DNA of 64,000 bases from Pseudomonadota bacterium (GTDB lineage Bacteria > Pseudomonadota > Gammaproteobacteria > Burkholderiales > Rhodocyclaceae), in contig JAKOTN010000109.1 in the NCBI GenBank assembly GCA_029776255.1, positions 1 to 64,000 on the forward strand, in the 5' to 3' direction. Positions 25,072 to 36,428 of the stretch are shown here, piece after piece. Each line of letters begins with the position of its first letter. The stretch's first letter is position 1. The notes under the pieces are model-generated. The model was not told where the DNA came from. It made no database searches and worked only from the letters and a program-made list of their open reading frames with translations. A program made the translations under genes and the position numbers.

Positions 25072-26506
25072 ACCCCGCCCGATCGTCCGTCGTTTCGTTG
25101 CGTTGACCGCGCTGAGTCTTACTCTTGCCGCCTGTCAGAGCACCCCGACCGCGCCGCCCGTGCTCGACGTGCCGGTAGCCAGCGGCGGTACCGCGCCGGC
25201 TCTCGAACGCTGGTGGACGGCCTTCGACGATTCGACCTTGAGCGCCCTGATCGATGAGGCGCTGGCAAACAACATCGACCTGCAGACGGCGATGTCGCGT
25301 GTCGATCTGGCCCGTTCGAACGTCCTGCTGGCGCAGTCCAGCCTGTATCCCAGCCTCGGCCTGGGCGTCGACCCCAGCCGCAGCCGCACCACACTGGCTG
25401 GCTGGCAGCCGCTGCCGGCCGGTTTCAACCCGATTCATAACGATTATCTGGTCGCGCTGCGGGCGTCTTACGAAGTCGATCTTTGGGGACGCTACCACGC
25501 TGGCGCGGCGGCGGCGCGTCAGGACCTGTTGGCCACCGCCTATGCCCGAGAAACCGTGCGCACCGCCGTCACGGCGGAAACCGCGCGCGCCTACTTCGGG
25601 CTGCTGGCCGCCGATGCCGAACTAGCGCTGTTGCGCGAGACACTGACGGCTCGCGAGCAGACCATCGCCCTGCAAGACGAGTTGTTTCGAGCCGGGGTCA
25701 TCGGCGATTTCGATCTGCAGCGCGCGCAAGCCGAACAGGCGGCCGTTACCGCCAACGTCGCCGCCGCCGAGCGGGCCGTCGGCGGCTATGAATCGGCGCT
25801 GGCGGCGATTCTCGGTCGTTCCCCGCGCCAGGTGTTCGACGTGCGGATCGTCCGCGAGGCGACGCCGGCACGTCTGCTCGGCGTGCCCGCCGTGCCGGCC
25901 GATCTGCCTTCGGATTTGCTCGAACGGCGACCCGACGTGAAGCAGATGGAAGCGCAACTCGCCGCCGCCAGCCTGCGCATCGACGCGGCGCGGGCCCAGT
26001 ACTTTCCCTCGCTGTCATTGACTGCTTCCTACGGTTCCGAATCCGCCGCGCTGCGCAATCTTTTCTCGGCGCCGGGCTTGATCTGGGGCGTCGGCGCCAC
26101 ATTGCTGCAACCGCTGATCGGCCTGAAAGCCATTGAGGCCAATGTCGAGGCCGAGACCGCCCGCCGGCAGGCCGCGGTCCTGGGGTACACACAGACCGTG
26201 CAGACCGCTTTTCGCGAGACGCGCGATGCGTTGACCGCCAATCGCACCACCCGCGAGGCGCTTGCCGCGCAGACCGAGCGCGCCGGCAAACTCAAATCGG
26301 CGCTGTCTCTGGCCGAAATGCGTTATCGCGCCGGCTACTCGGGCTACCTCGACGTTCTCGACGCGCAACGGCAGTTGTTACAGGCGCAAACCCAGCAAAT
26401 CCTCGCGGCTCGCGATGTACGTTTCGCGTTGATCGATTTGGCCAAGGCGATGGGTGGTGGTTGGGACTACCGGGCCGTGCCCGCCAGCGAGGGGGCGTCG
26501 CAATAA
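25064..26506 (+). CDS. NodT-family RND outer membrane factor lipoprotein
   Basis: A 480-residue TolC/OprM-like channel subunit. The signal peptide ends at the lipobox LAAC (Cys near 24). Two OEP repeats are visible: the N-terminal WWTAFDDSTLSALIDEALANNIDLQTAMSRV, and LLERRPDVKQMEAQLAAASLRIDAARAQYFPSLSL in the second half, a signature of NodT-type factors. As a trimer it completes the tripartite pump. The ATG at 25064 follows GGAGACG and overlaps the pump gene, supporting translational coupling. Confidence 0.93.
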   Translation: MSKPRPIVRRFVALTALSLTLAACQSTPTAPPVLDVPVASGGTAPALERWWTAFDDSTLSALIDEALANNIDLQTAMSRVDLARSNVLLAQSSLYPSLGLGVDPSRSRTTLAGWQPLPAGFNPIHNDYLVALRASYEVDLWGRYHAGAAAARQDLLATAYARETVRTAVTAETARAYFGLLAADAELALLRETLTAREQTIALQDELFRAGVIGDFDLQRAQAEQAAVTANVAAAERAVGGYESALAAILGRSPRQVFDVRIVREATPARLLGVPAVPADLPSDLLERRPDVKQMEAQLAAASLRIDAARAQYFPSLSLTASYGSESAALRNLFSAPGLIWGVGATLLQPLIGLKAIEANVEAETARRQAAVLGYTQTVQTAFRETRDALTANRTTREALAAQTERAGKLKSALSLAEMRYRAGYSGYLDVLDAQRQLLQAQTQQILAARDVRFALIDLAKAMGGGWDYRAVPASEGASQ

Positions 26507-26685
26507 CCACCTGAATGCCAAATTGTGCTTTGACAGACCCATAAGCGTCATCGATACTGTATTCGGCGCTGGGGGCACGCATTCTTGTATGACGAACGGC
26601 GATTCCAACCTTCGTCGCTTCGCTGCACGCCACTCTCTCCGTCACTTCTCATCCTTCCAATTTCAGCAAGCGAGAATCAACGAAT

Positions 26686-27483
26686 ATGAAGAAAAATCAG
26701 AGCACTGTTCTACGGTCCGCGATTTTGGTGGCGTCGGTCGTCGGCTTGAGCGCCTGTGTAAGCAACCCCACTCTCGGCACGCTGGCCGGCAAGGGTGGCG
26801 CGTCGGAAAACAAAATGGGCGCGGCGACCGATTTCCTGAAGGCGGCGACCGTCAGCGACGAAGAAGTTAAAAGCAGCGCCTTGCAGTTTCGCGAATTCGA
26901 CGACAAACGTTCGAAAATTGCTCCGCCCAACAGTAAATACGCACAACGTCTGGCCCGCTTGACGGCCAAGCATGTCAACGAAGACGGCATGAAACTGAAC
27001 TTCAAGGTCATCCTGTCGGATCAGGTTAACGCCAACGCCACCGCCGATGGGTCGGTACGGGTTTACAGCGGCTTGATGGACTTGATGACCGACTCCGAGT
27101 TGCTTGGCGTCATCGGACATGAAATCGGTCATGTCAAACTGGGACACACCTTGAGCCAGACGCGCGCCGCGCTGTTGGCCTCGGCGACGCGCAAGGCAGC
27201 GGCGGCTTCGTCCGGCAAGGCGGCGGCACTGGCCGATTCCGAGTTGGGTGGCTTCGGAGAAAAACTGTTCAACAGCCAGTTCTCGCAAAGCTCGGAAACC
27301 GAGTCCGACGACTACGGGCTCGCCTTCATGAAGAAATACCACTACGACGTCAGAGGGCTGGAAAGCGCCTTCCGCAAACTCGCCGCCAACAGCGGCAAGA
27401 GCGGCACGCTGGACCAGATGTTGTCCTCCCACCCCGATCCAGGCAAACGCGCCGATCGCATGCGCGAGATGGCCAACAAGTAA
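26686..27483 (+). CDS. M48-family metallopeptidase lipoprotein
   Basis: A 265-residue lipoprotein; the signal peptide ends at LSAC. The zinc motif HEIGH is at residues 145-149 and a third ligand is likely in ETESDDYGL near 206-210, as in LoiP/YggG-type M48 peptidases of the envelope. These proteins take part in outer-membrane quality control. The length and the preceding segment (DGSVRVYSGLMDLMTDSELLGVIG) agree with the family. The gene is transcribed alone and ends at a strong terminator. Confidence 0.9.
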   Translation: MKKNQSTVLRSAILVASVVGLSACVSNPTLGTLAGKGGASENKMGAATDFLKAATVSDEEVKSSALQFREFDDKRSKIAPPNSKYAQRLARLTAKHVNEDGMKLNFKVILSDQVNANATADGSVRVYSGLMDLMTDSELLGVIGHEIGHVKLGHTLSQTRAALLASATRKAAAASSGKAAALADSELGGFGEKLFNSQFSQSSETESDDYGLAFMKKYHYDVRGLESAFRKLAANSGKSGTLDQMLSSHPDPGKRADRMREMANK

Positions 27484-27500
27484 TCCGCTTTTCGACCCGA

Positions 27501-27542
27501 GGACCGGCTGCGCGGTGTCTGGCAGCCGGTCCGCCGTTTTTT
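27501..27542 (+). terminator. Intrinsic terminator after the M48 peptidase gene
   Basis: GGACCGGCTGC (27501-27511) and GCAGCCGGTCC (27522-27532) form a perfect 11-bp stem with a 10-base loop, followed by GCCG and a run of six T (27537-27542). It lies 18 bases after the stop codon. Confidence 0.85.
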
Positions 27543-27636
27543 CAGGCTTGCGAATTGCCGATGGCTTACGGCTTCGCCGGTGCGGATTTGGTAGAATCCC
27601 GGGTTTCCGCCGAACCTCACCCTCTGGGAGCCTGCC

Positions 27637-28251
27637 GTGCAAATCGTCTGCCTCGACCTCGAAGGCGTACTCGTCCCTGAAATCTGGATCGAATTCGCCG
27701 CGCGCACCGGCATTCCGGAACTGCGCCGCACCACCCGCGACGAGCCGGATTACGACAAGTTGATGAAATACCGCCTGGCGATCCTGGCCGAACACCGACT
27801 TGGACTGCCGGATATCCAGAATGTGATCGCCGCCATGGGGCCGTTGCCGGGCGCCCGCGAGTTCGTCGACGCGTTGCGTGAAGCGTATCAACTGATCATC
27901 CTGTCCGACACTTTCTATGAATTCGCCCATCCGCTGATGCGCCAGCTTGGCTGGCCGACGCTGTTTTGCCACAGCCTCGAAGCCGGCGCCGACGGCATGC
28001 TGGTCAATTATCATTTGCGCATGCCCGACCAGAAACGCGAGGCGGTGCGGCGGCTCAAGGAGTTGCGTTTCACCGTGGTTGCCGCCGGCGATTCGTACAA
28101 CGATATGGCGATGCTTGGCGAAGCGCATGCCGGCATCCTCTTTCATCCGCCCGAGAAGGTCATCCGGGAATTTCCCCAGTATCCGGTCACCCTGTCTTAC
28201 GACGCCTTGCGCGCCGAAATCGACAAGGCCTTTGCCGCGCAAGCCGCCTAA
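27637..28251 (+). CDS. thrH: ThrH: phosphoserine phosphatase / homoserine phosphotransferase
   Basis: A 204-residue HAD-superfamily enzyme, the same length as Pseudomonas ThrH. Motif I is CLDLEGVLVPEIW with Glu in place of the usual second Asp, a ThrH hallmark. Motif II is ILSDTFYEF, and motif IV is AAGDSYNDMAML. ThrH dephosphorylates phosphoserine and can transfer the phosphate to homoserine, linking serine and threonine synthesis. It starts at GTG 27637 after GGGAGCC. It precedes purU by 12 bases, which suggests cotranscription and a shared link to one-carbon/serine metabolism. Confidence 0.88.
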   Translation: MQIVCLDLEGVLVPEIWIEFAARTGIPELRRTTRDEPDYDKLMKYRLAILAEHRLGLPDIQNVIAAMGPLPGAREFVDALREAYQLIILSDTFYEFAHPLMRQLGWPTLFCHSLEAGADGMLVNYHLRMPDQKREAVRRLKELRFTVVAAGDSYNDMAMLGEAHAGILFHPPEKVIREFPQYPVTLSYDALRAEIDKAFAAQAA

Positions 28252-28263
28252 GGCCGACGCACG

Positions 28264-29148
28264 ATGCATTCGAAACGTTATTACACGCTGTCGGGTTCCT
28301 GCCCCGATCAGGTCGGCATCATCGCTCGCGTCGCCGGCTTCATCGCCCAGCACGGCGGCTGGATTCTCGAATCGAGCTACCACGCCGACGATGGCGACGG
28401 TTGCGACGGCCCGGGCAGCGACGTTCGCTACTTCATGCGCATGGAAGTGAAGGCGGATTCGCTGCCGTTTCACCTCGCCGAGTTTCGCGAGCGCTTCCGG
28501 CCGCTGGCCGACGAACTGTCGATGACCTGGAAAATCAGCGATTCGGCGGTCAAGCGGCGGGTGGTGATTCTGGTCAGCAAGCAGGAACACTGCCTCTACG
28601 ACCTGCTGTCGCGTTGGCAGTCGAAAGAACTCGACATCGAAATTCCCTGCGTGATCTCCAACCACGACACCTTCAAGGCTTTTGTCGAGTGGCACGGCAT
28701 TCCGTTTCATCACGTGCCGATCACGCCCGACAACAAGGCCGCCGCTTACGCCGAAATCCGTCGCATTTACGACGACGTGCGCGGCGACAGCATGGTGCTG
28801 GCCCGCTACATGCGGATTCTTCCTCCCGATCTTTGCGCAGCCTACCCGGGCCAGATCATCAATATCCATCACTCCTTCCTGCCCAGCTTCGTCGGCGCGC
28901 GGCCTTACCACCAGGCCTACCAGCGCGGCGTCAAACTGATTGGCGCCACCTGCCACTACGTCACCGAGGATCTGGACCAGGGACCGATCATCGAGCAGGA
29001 CGTGATCCGCATCGACCACTCGGACTCGATCGACGACATGGTGCGTTACGGCAAGGACATCGAAAAAGCGGTTCTCGCGCGCGGATTGCGCTACCACCTC
29101 GAAGACCGCGTCCTGGTCAACGCCAACAAAACCGTGATTTTTCGCTGA
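28264..29148 (+). CDS. purU: Formyltetrahydrofolate deformylase
   Basis: A 294-residue enzyme that hydrolyses 10-formyl-THF to THF and formate, balancing one-carbon pools and supplying formate to PurT. An N-terminal ACT domain (about 1-90) begins YTLSGSCPDQVGIIARVAGFIA. The formyltransferase domain (about 95-294) contains INIHHSFLPSFVGARPYHQAY with the catalytic Asn-His and CHYVTEDLDQGPII with the catalytic Asp. Length is typical of PurU (280-295). It follows thrH by 12 bases. Confidence 0.95.
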   Translation: MHSKRYYTLSGSCPDQVGIIARVAGFIAQHGGWILESSYHADDGDGCDGPGSDVRYFMRMEVKADSLPFHLAEFRERFRPLADELSMTWKISDSAVKRRVVILVSKQEHCLYDLLSRWQSKELDIEIPCVISNHDTFKAFVEWHGIPFHHVPITPDNKAAAYAEIRRIYDDVRGDSMVLARYMRILPPDLCAAYPGQIINIHHSFLPSFVGARPYHQAYQRGVKLIGATCHYVTEDLDQGPIIEQDVIRIDHSDSIDDMVRYGKDIEKAVLARGLRYHLEDRVLVNANKTVIFR

Positions 29149-29220
29149 GCGGGCCTGCGCGGCGCGCGCGATCGCCCGCCACGACCCTGGCGACCACGCC
29201 ATTTCAGGAGTTTCTTCCGC

Positions 29221-31161
<1,941 letters not shown>

Positions 31162-31203
31162 GGCGCCGGAATGAGCCGCGTCCGCCGCGCTTGGAGCAAG
31201 ATA

Positions 31204-31683
31204 ATGACTTTTGAATGTGCCGAGTGGTCCCCGAAAATCGTTACCGGCTTGCCGTCGATCGACGACCAGCATCGCCATCTCTTCGAACTGGCCGCGACCT
31301 TTTGCGGCGACGGCGATCAGGTTCGGGTGCTCAAATCGCTGGCCATGCTCACCGAATACGTCAAGGTCCATTTTCGCGAGGAAGAAGAACTGATGGCCGC
31401 CTGCCATTATCCCCACCTCGAAGCGCACCGCGAACTGCACGGCGAGTTTCGTCGCCTGCTCTACGAACTGCTGGAAAACGCCAAGCACATGACCCTCGAC
31501 GAGATCGCCGAAGAGGTCAAGTATCTGATCAACGGATGGTTTTACAACCACATTCTGGTAGCCGATTTCCACTACGTGCCAGTGGTCAAGACGTGCAAGA
31601 ACATTCCGGCGTCGACGGCCGCGTCGGCGCCGGTGTTGAACGCATCGCCGGACGATTCCTCGCCTGAGTGGACCGATGCATGA
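31204..31683 (+). CDS. Bacteriohemerythrin
   Basis: A 159-residue single-domain hemerythrin. All di-iron ligands are present: His in DDQHRHLF, HxxxE in HFREEEE, HxxxH in HLEAH, and HxxxxD in NHILVAD. Such proteins bind O2 reversibly and may deliver it to enzymes or sense it. The C-terminal 25 residues are a flexible Ser/Ala/Pro-rich tail. I start at ATG 31204 after GGAG because most relatives begin there, although an ATG at 31171 is possible. It overlaps the hypA start by 8 bases, so the two are probably translated together. Confidence 0.88.
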   Translation: MTFECAEWSPKIVTGLPSIDDQHRHLFELAATFCGDGDQVRVLKSLAMLTEYVKVHFREEEELMAACHYPHLEAHRELHGEFRRLLYELLENAKHMTLDEIAEEVKYLINGWFYNHILVADFHYVPVVKTCKNIPASTAASAPVLNASPDDSSPEWTDA

Positions 31684-32029
31684 AATGGCGCTCGCCGAAG
31701 GCGTGCTGCAACTGATCGAGGACGCGGCACGCCGCGAAAAGGCGGCGCGGGTGCGGCTGGTCGTCATCGAAATCGGGCAGTTGTCGGCTGTTGAGCCGGA
31801 AGCCTTGCGATTTTGCTTCGCGGCGGTCGCCGAGGGAAGCGTCGCACAGGAGGCGGTACTGCAAATCGTCGAGGTGCCGGGCGCCGGCTGGTGCGCCGCC
31901 TGCGCCGCGACGGTGGCCATGGCGCAGCTCTACAGCGCCTGCCCGCGGTGCGGCCAGCACCGGTTGCAACCAACGGATGGCACACAGATGCGGGTCAGGG
32001 AAATCGAGATCGTCGCTTCGACGCACTGA
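31676..32029 (+). CDS. hypA: HypA-like hydrogenase nickel-insertion protein
   Basis: A 117-residue protein beginning MHEMALAEG, where His2 is the nickel ligand of HypA. The zinc site is formed by CAAC (about 72-75) and CPRC (about 89-92). HypA delivers nickel with HypB to [NiFe] hydrogenase precursors. No hypB or hydrogenase gene is nearby, so the gene is an orphan here and may serve a locus elsewhere. Its ATG overlaps the end of the bacteriohemerythrin gene by 8 bases. Coupling of an O2-binding protein with a maturation factor for an O2-sensitive enzyme is notable. Confidence 0.88.
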   Translation: MHEMALAEGVLQLIEDAARREKAARVRLVVIEIGQLSAVEPEALRFCFAAVAEGSVAQEAVLQIVEVPGAGWCAACAATVAMAQLYSACPRCGQHRLQPTDGTQMRVREIEIVASTH

Positions 32030-32082
32030 TCGCCAAGCGCCTGGCAGTGGGCAAAGCGATCGTGTCGGCGGCCATCGCGCGA

Positions 32083-32364
32083 TTACTCCTGCATCATCGG
32101 TTTGTACGTGCAGCCGACCAGCATCTTGTTGGGATGCGAATCCACGGTCGATAAATCCCGGCTTATTTTTTGCCAGACTTTCATTTCGCCGATCGTTTCC
32201 GGCTTCGATTCCGAAATCGTTTTCGTGGCCAGGATTTTTGTGCCCGCCTGATGGACAACATCCAGGTGTGGTTTTTCAGCGGCTTGTCGCGGATCGTTTT
32301 CATCGACGACAGCCATTATCCCTGCTGAAGTGAAGGCGATTTTTTTGGTGGTGTAACCGTACAC
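32083..32364 (-). CDS. Small hypothetical protein (93 aa)
   Basis: Not recognised. A 93-residue frame starting at GTG 32364 with CCGGAG about nine bases upstream; a TTG at 32382 is an alternative. The protein looks soluble and Lys-rich with one Cys near the end (GCTYKP). No family resemblance. It lies convergent to hypA with 53 bases between them. Coding status is uncertain. Confidence 0.35.
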   Translation of the reverse strand: MYGYTTKKIAFTSAGIMAVVDENDPRQAAEKPHLDVVHQAGTKILATKTISESKPETIGEMKVWQKISRDLSTVDSHPNKMLVGCTYKPMMQE

Positions 32365-32577
32365 CGTGATCGGCTCCGGCAATTAATATTCCGCCAGAAA
32401 CGGGTTGCCCTGATTCATTTTTTTTCACTCGATTTTCGATGGCGAATGTTTTGCAAAAGCGGTGTTGTACAAGGTTATTATCGAAAAAGCGGGCAAGGCC
32501 AGGGGCGCTGTTCTCTTGATTTTCATGGCGTGTTTTTATGAATGAACAGGAAAAACCGACTTTTGGCGATAATCGAC

Positions 32578-33099
32578 TCATCGATCGCGAACAGTCGATT
32601 TGTGGCGCACCCATTGCCACTGGGCAAGCCGGACGATAAAAGCCAGTGCGAATGCGGTCGCCAATCCCCATTTGATCGACGAGCAGACGGCGGATAGCGG
32701 AATAATCGGGGAATCGGTCCCATGCGGCAGCGCCAGGAGATAATTATGCGCGGCGTTTTCCAGAAGGTCGCACAGGCCGGCGATGGGCAGCGTAAGAAGA
32801 GCGGTGCGGTGAACCACAGGAGGCATGCCGGCGAAAAGCGGGGTTTTGGCAACCATGAGGTAACCAAAAACGCCATAAATGAAGGGGTGGATGTTGTCAA
32901 AAACAAAATGGGCGCGATAAATGGCCACGCCCGGCGTTCCCCATTGTTCGATAATGTGCCAAAAGGACTCCGCTGTAAATGACAACTGGAGCATGAAGAT
33001 CGATGGATGAAGCGACGCGAGAAGCAATATCAGATTTGCTTGCGAGGCGAAAAAAAGCCACCCGGAGAGCAAAACAAAAAAACGATCGCGTGGTGTCAT
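32578..33099 (-). CDS. Hypothetical four-helix membrane protein
   Basis: Not recognised. A 173-residue hydrophobic protein with about four membrane segments (about residues 7-30, 65-85, 98-118 and 135-160). It begins MTPRDRFFVLLSGWLFFASQANLILLL and ends in a basic tail, QWVRHKSTVRDR, probably cytoplasmic. It has no signal for a known transporter or enzyme. The start ATG lies about 110 bases from a gene-free stretch. GC is lower than average for the window. Confidence 0.65.
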   Translation of the reverse strand: MTPRDRFFVLLSGWLFFASQANLILLLASLHPSIFMLQLSFTAESFWHIIEQWGTPGVAIYRAHFVFDNIHPFIYGVFGYLMVAKTPLFAGMPPVVHRTALLTLPIAGLCDLLENAAHNYLLALPHGTDSPIIPLSAVCSSIKWGLATAFALAFIVRLAQWQWVRHKSTVRDR

Positions 33100-33648
33100 G
33101 GATGAGGATGTCGATTGAAAATGCGGTTTTCGATTCGATTATCTACCTGCTTTATTCGGCGTGACACGACTCTGCAAGTTCAATCGCGGCCTGGGCGGCC
33201 GCGCGCTTAAGGGCTATTTTTCCAACTCGTCGGGTCGGTGACTTCCGAGGCTTTGGCAACGATTTCCATCGTATTCGCTGTGCTTAGGTGTGCCTGCGAT
33301 TCAAAACCCATTTGTCCAAGGCGGGCCACCACGGTCTGGACTTGGGAATAATTATACCAATCGCTTGGTGTGGCATGATCAGGATTTCCAAGGCATTCGG
33401 CTGTCGCCTGATCGCGTCTTCCGGTGATCGAGGCGAATGCTTTTCGCTGGTGGCGAGTCTCGCGAGACGGTGACTGAATCTCCTTTCTTTTACTTTGATA
33501 GAATCGGCCGGCATGCCGGAAGCGGGAGAATTGGAATCGGCCTGAGCGCGCAACGCCGGAAAGAGGCTTGCGTTTCGTTTCAAATTCAAGGTGTTGATGG
33601 AGATCGAACTGGGATGCGTTGCCGATTTGTACCCGTGATGCGAACTCC
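33100..33648. other. 549-base stretch without a confident gene
   Basis: The only sizeable minus-strand frame (ending at 33207) overlaps the start of the cyclase gene and lacks a convincing start. Its last 55 residues (ending EVTDPTSWKNSP) have a protein-like composition, so a decayed gene is possible. On the plus strand nothing is recognisable. The promoter of the cyclase gene should be in the right half, but I could not place it. Confidence 0.35.
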
Positions 33649-35805
33649 ATGAACGACTCGATGACACTGAACAAGCGCTGGATCTGGCTCCTGGCGCTGC
33701 TGCCCACGATGGCGGGGCTGCTGCTGTTCATCGCCGATCCACGTCCGCTTCAGACCCTGCGCAACAATGTTTTCGACCAGTATCAGCGTTGGCAGCCGCG
33801 GCCCGCGGTGGATGTGCCGGTGCGTGTGGTGGATATCGACGACGAAAGCCTGACCCGGCTCGGACAGTGGCCGTGGCCCCGAACGCGCCTTGCCGAATTG
33901 GTGACGCGTCTGCACGACGCGGGCGCGGCGGTGATCGTGTTCGACTTTATCTTCGCCGAAGCGGACCGGACCTCGCCCGCCGCCGTTGCGGAACAATGGC
34001 ACCTGTCAGCGGAATTGCGTGACCGAATCCTGGCCTTGCCGGATCACGACAGGATTTTTGCCGAGAGCCTTGCGCGTGCCAATGCGGTGATCGGGTTCGC
34101 GGTCGACCGCGAAATCCGGCCGAGTTCCGTGGTAGCGGCTGTCGATACCGCGAGCAATTTGGGACGTTTCGCCATTTCGGGCGAACCCCCCGGGCCGTGG
34201 CTGCATACCTTCGAGCGAGTGGTGGAGGCGTTGCCAGAACTGGTTTCGGCTGCCAAGGGTTATGGCGCGCTGACGGTTGTTCCGGATAGCGACGGCATCG
34301 TCCGCCGGGTGCCGCTCGTCCTCCAGTTGGCGGGGCAACCCGTGGCGACAGTGGTGGGCGAGACCTTGCGTGTCGGCGTCGGCGCGGGATCCGCCATTCT
34401 CTCGTCCGCCGGTCAGGAGGGCGGTTTGACCGAGGTGCGGATCGGTCCACTGGCCATTCCGGTGAACGCCAATGGCGAGCTCTGGGTGCACTATGGCAAG
34501 CAGGCGGCGGATCGATCGCTGCCGGCCTGGAAGGTGCTGAACGGCGAACTGCCACCCGAGCGGATAAAAGACCATCTGGTGCTTGTCGGCACGTCGGCGC
34601 AAGGTTTGCTCGACTTGCGCTTCAGTGCGCTCGGGCAGTTGATCTCGGGCGTGGAGGTGCAATCCCAGGCGCTTGAGCAGATTCTGGCCGGACAGTATTT
34701 GACGCGGCCGTCGTGGGGCGTGGCGCTCGAAGCGCTGATTTTGACCATCGGCTGTCTGGCCGTCGGAACCATCGCCCTGCGCGCGCGCGCGCTGGCGGCG
34801 GCGGCGTTCGCCGTTGGCGTGGTGCTCCTGGTTGCGGGCGGCAGTTGGCATGCGTTCGCCGCTTGGGGGCTGCTGATCGACGCCGCAACGCCGGCGGGCG
34901 CGATTCTCGGCGCGTTCGGTGTCTGTAGCCTGTTCCACCATTTCGCCGTCGAACGCGAACAACGCTGGATTCGCGCCGCGTTTGCCCGCTACGTGTCGCC
35001 GAACCGCGTGTCGTTTCTCATCAAGCACCGCGAAGCCCTGGCGCTTGGCGGACGACGACAGGAATGCAGTTTCGTGTTTACCGATCTGGCGGGATTTACC
35101 GCGCTGATGGAAACCACCGATCCCGCCGACGCGGTTTCGCTGCTGAACGGTTATCTGGATGAAATGATCGCGATTGCGTTTCGTCATGACGGGACGCTGG
35201 ACCGCATTGTCGGAGACGCGGTGGTGATCGTGTTCTCGGCGCCCGTCGTGCAGCCGGACCACCGCGCCCGCGCCCTGGCGTGCGCGCTCGAAATGGATGC
35301 CTTCGCGCTTCGTTATTCGCAAGACATGAAAGCCAGGGGGATCGATTTTGGGTTGACGCGCATCGGCGTTCATTGCGGGGAAGTCATTGTCGGCAATTTT
35401 GGAGGCGCCAATTTTTTCGACTACCGCGCTCTCGGCGACGCGGTCAACAGCGCCTCGCGTCTCGAAGGGGCCAACAAGTATTTCGGTACCCGTGTTTGTG
35501 TTTCGGATGACATCCTGCGCGCCTGCCCGGATGTTCCGTCCCGTCCGGTGGCGCGTTTGGTGCTCAAGGGAAAGACGATGGAGATCGCCGTTTTCGAACC
35601 CGTCGTCGAAGAGGCGCCCGGACTCCGGGCGCCTCTCGCGGCGTACCAGGCGGCGTATCGGGCACTGGCTACCGGCTTGCCGGAGGCCGGGGCCCGTTTC
35701 GCCATGCTGGCAAGGGATTTTCCGGACGATCCGCTGGTCAACTTGCACTTTCGCCGCTTGCGCGCCGGCGAGCACGGGGTCTTGATCACCATGACGGAGA
35801 AGTGA
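33649..35805 (+). CDS. CHASE2-domain adenylate/guanylate cyclase
   Basis: A 718-residue membrane-bound cyclase. TM1 is near residues 10-26, then an extracytoplasmic CHASE2 sensor (about 30-340). Three further helices (about 360-430) lead to a class III cyclase domain (about 470-640). The catalytic metal Asp residues are in FTDLAGFTAL (near 478) and IVGDAVVIVF (near 522), and FFDYRALGDAVNSASRLE is the family region before the end. It probably makes cAMP in response to an unknown external signal. The start is uncertain: ATG 33649 was chosen, with ATG 33661 possible, and no strong ribosome binding site. It is convergent with an OmpA/FecR gene pair that often accompanies such cyclases. Confidence 0.88.
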   Translation: MNDSMTLNKRWIWLLALLPTMAGLLLFIADPRPLQTLRNNVFDQYQRWQPRPAVDVPVRVVDIDDESLTRLGQWPWPRTRLAELVTRLHDAGAAVIVFDFIFAEADRTSPAAVAEQWHLSAELRDRILALPDHDRIFAESLARANAVIGFAVDREIRPSSVVAAVDTASNLGRFAISGEPPGPWLHTFERVVEALPELVSAAKGYGALTVVPDSDGIVRRVPLVLQLAGQPVATVVGETLRVGVGAGSAILSSAGQEGGLTEVRIGPLAIPVNANGELWVHYGKQAADRSLPAWKVLNGELPPERIKDHLVLVGTSAQGLLDLRFSALGQLISGVEVQSQALEQILAGQYLTRPSWGVALEALILTIGCLAVGTIALRARALAAAAFAVGVVLLVAGGSWHAFAAWGLLIDAATPAGAILGAFGVCSLFHHFAVEREQRWIRAAFARYVSPNRVSFLIKHREALALGGRRQECSFVFTDLAGFTALMETTDPADAVSLLNGYLDEMIAIAFRHDGTLDRIVGDAVVIVFSAPVVQPDHRARALACALEMDAFALRYSQDMKARGIDFGLTRIGVHCGEVIVGNFGGANFFDYRALGDAVNSASRLEGANKYFGTRVCVSDDILRACPDVPSRPVARLVLKGKTMEIAVFEPVVEEAPGLRAPLAAYQAAYRALATGLPEAGARFAMLARDFPDDPLVNLHFRRLRAGEHGVLITMTEK

Positions 35806-35833
35806 CCGCCGCCCTGTCGCGGCCAGGTGGCGA

Positions 35834-36424
35834 TCAGCGGACCGAGATCTCGACCCGTCGGTTGCGTGACTCGGGGGTGTTGTCCGGCGTCTTGACCAGC
35901 AGATTGCTTTTGCCGTGCGAGGCAATCGTCACCTCGTTGGCCACCAGCAGCCCTTGCGCCTTGAGCAATTCGCCGACCTCCTTGGCGCGTTGCAAGGCCA
36001 AGGCGGTGTTCTGTTCCGCGGCGCCGACGGTATCCGTGTGGCCGATGATGGACACATCCACGCCCGGACGCTGGGCAACACCGGCGACGATCTCCGGCAA
36101 CATTGCTTCCGACTCCGGCGTCAATTGCGTCCCGCCCGACATGAAATACAACAGATAACGTGTCGGCAGCAGCGGGCGCGCGGCAATCGCCGCGCCGAAA
36201 TCGCTCTGGATTTTTTCTTCGGACACGGGCGCCGGCGGCTCGGAACCATCCAGCAGCGCTCCCGTGCGGGCGACCGCCACGGTTTGTTCGCCGTTCTTGC
36301 TGGCAACCTGGATTTTCCCCGTGCCGCCGTCCGGATCTTCCAGCAAGACGATATAAGATTTCCCGCAACCGCTTGTAAGCAGCGCCGCGATCAGCAGGAC
36401 GGATGAGGCAATTCGGACGGTCAT
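35834..36424 (-). CDS. OmpA-family lipoprotein
   Basis: A 196-residue putative outer-membrane lipoprotein. The signal peptide ends at the lipobox LTSGC. The C-terminal OmpA domain (about 85-195) contains VSIIGHTDTVGAAEQNTALALQRAKEV and NTPESRNRRVEI, the peptidoglycan-binding signature. It would anchor the outer membrane to the cell wall. It follows the FecR gene by 4 bases in one operon and is convergent with the CHASE2 cyclase (28 bases between stops). Confidence 0.88.
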   Translation of the reverse strand: MTVRIASSVLLIAALLTSGCGKSYIVLLEDPDGGTGKIQVASKNGEQTVAVARTGALLDGSEPPAPVSEEKIQSDFGAAIAARPLLPTRYLLYFMSGGTQLTPESEAMLPEIVAGVAQRPGVDVSIIGHTDTVGAAEQNTALALQRAKEVGELLKAQGLLVANEVTIASHGKSNLLVKTPDNTPESRNRRVEISVR

Positions 36425-36428
36425 GGCG

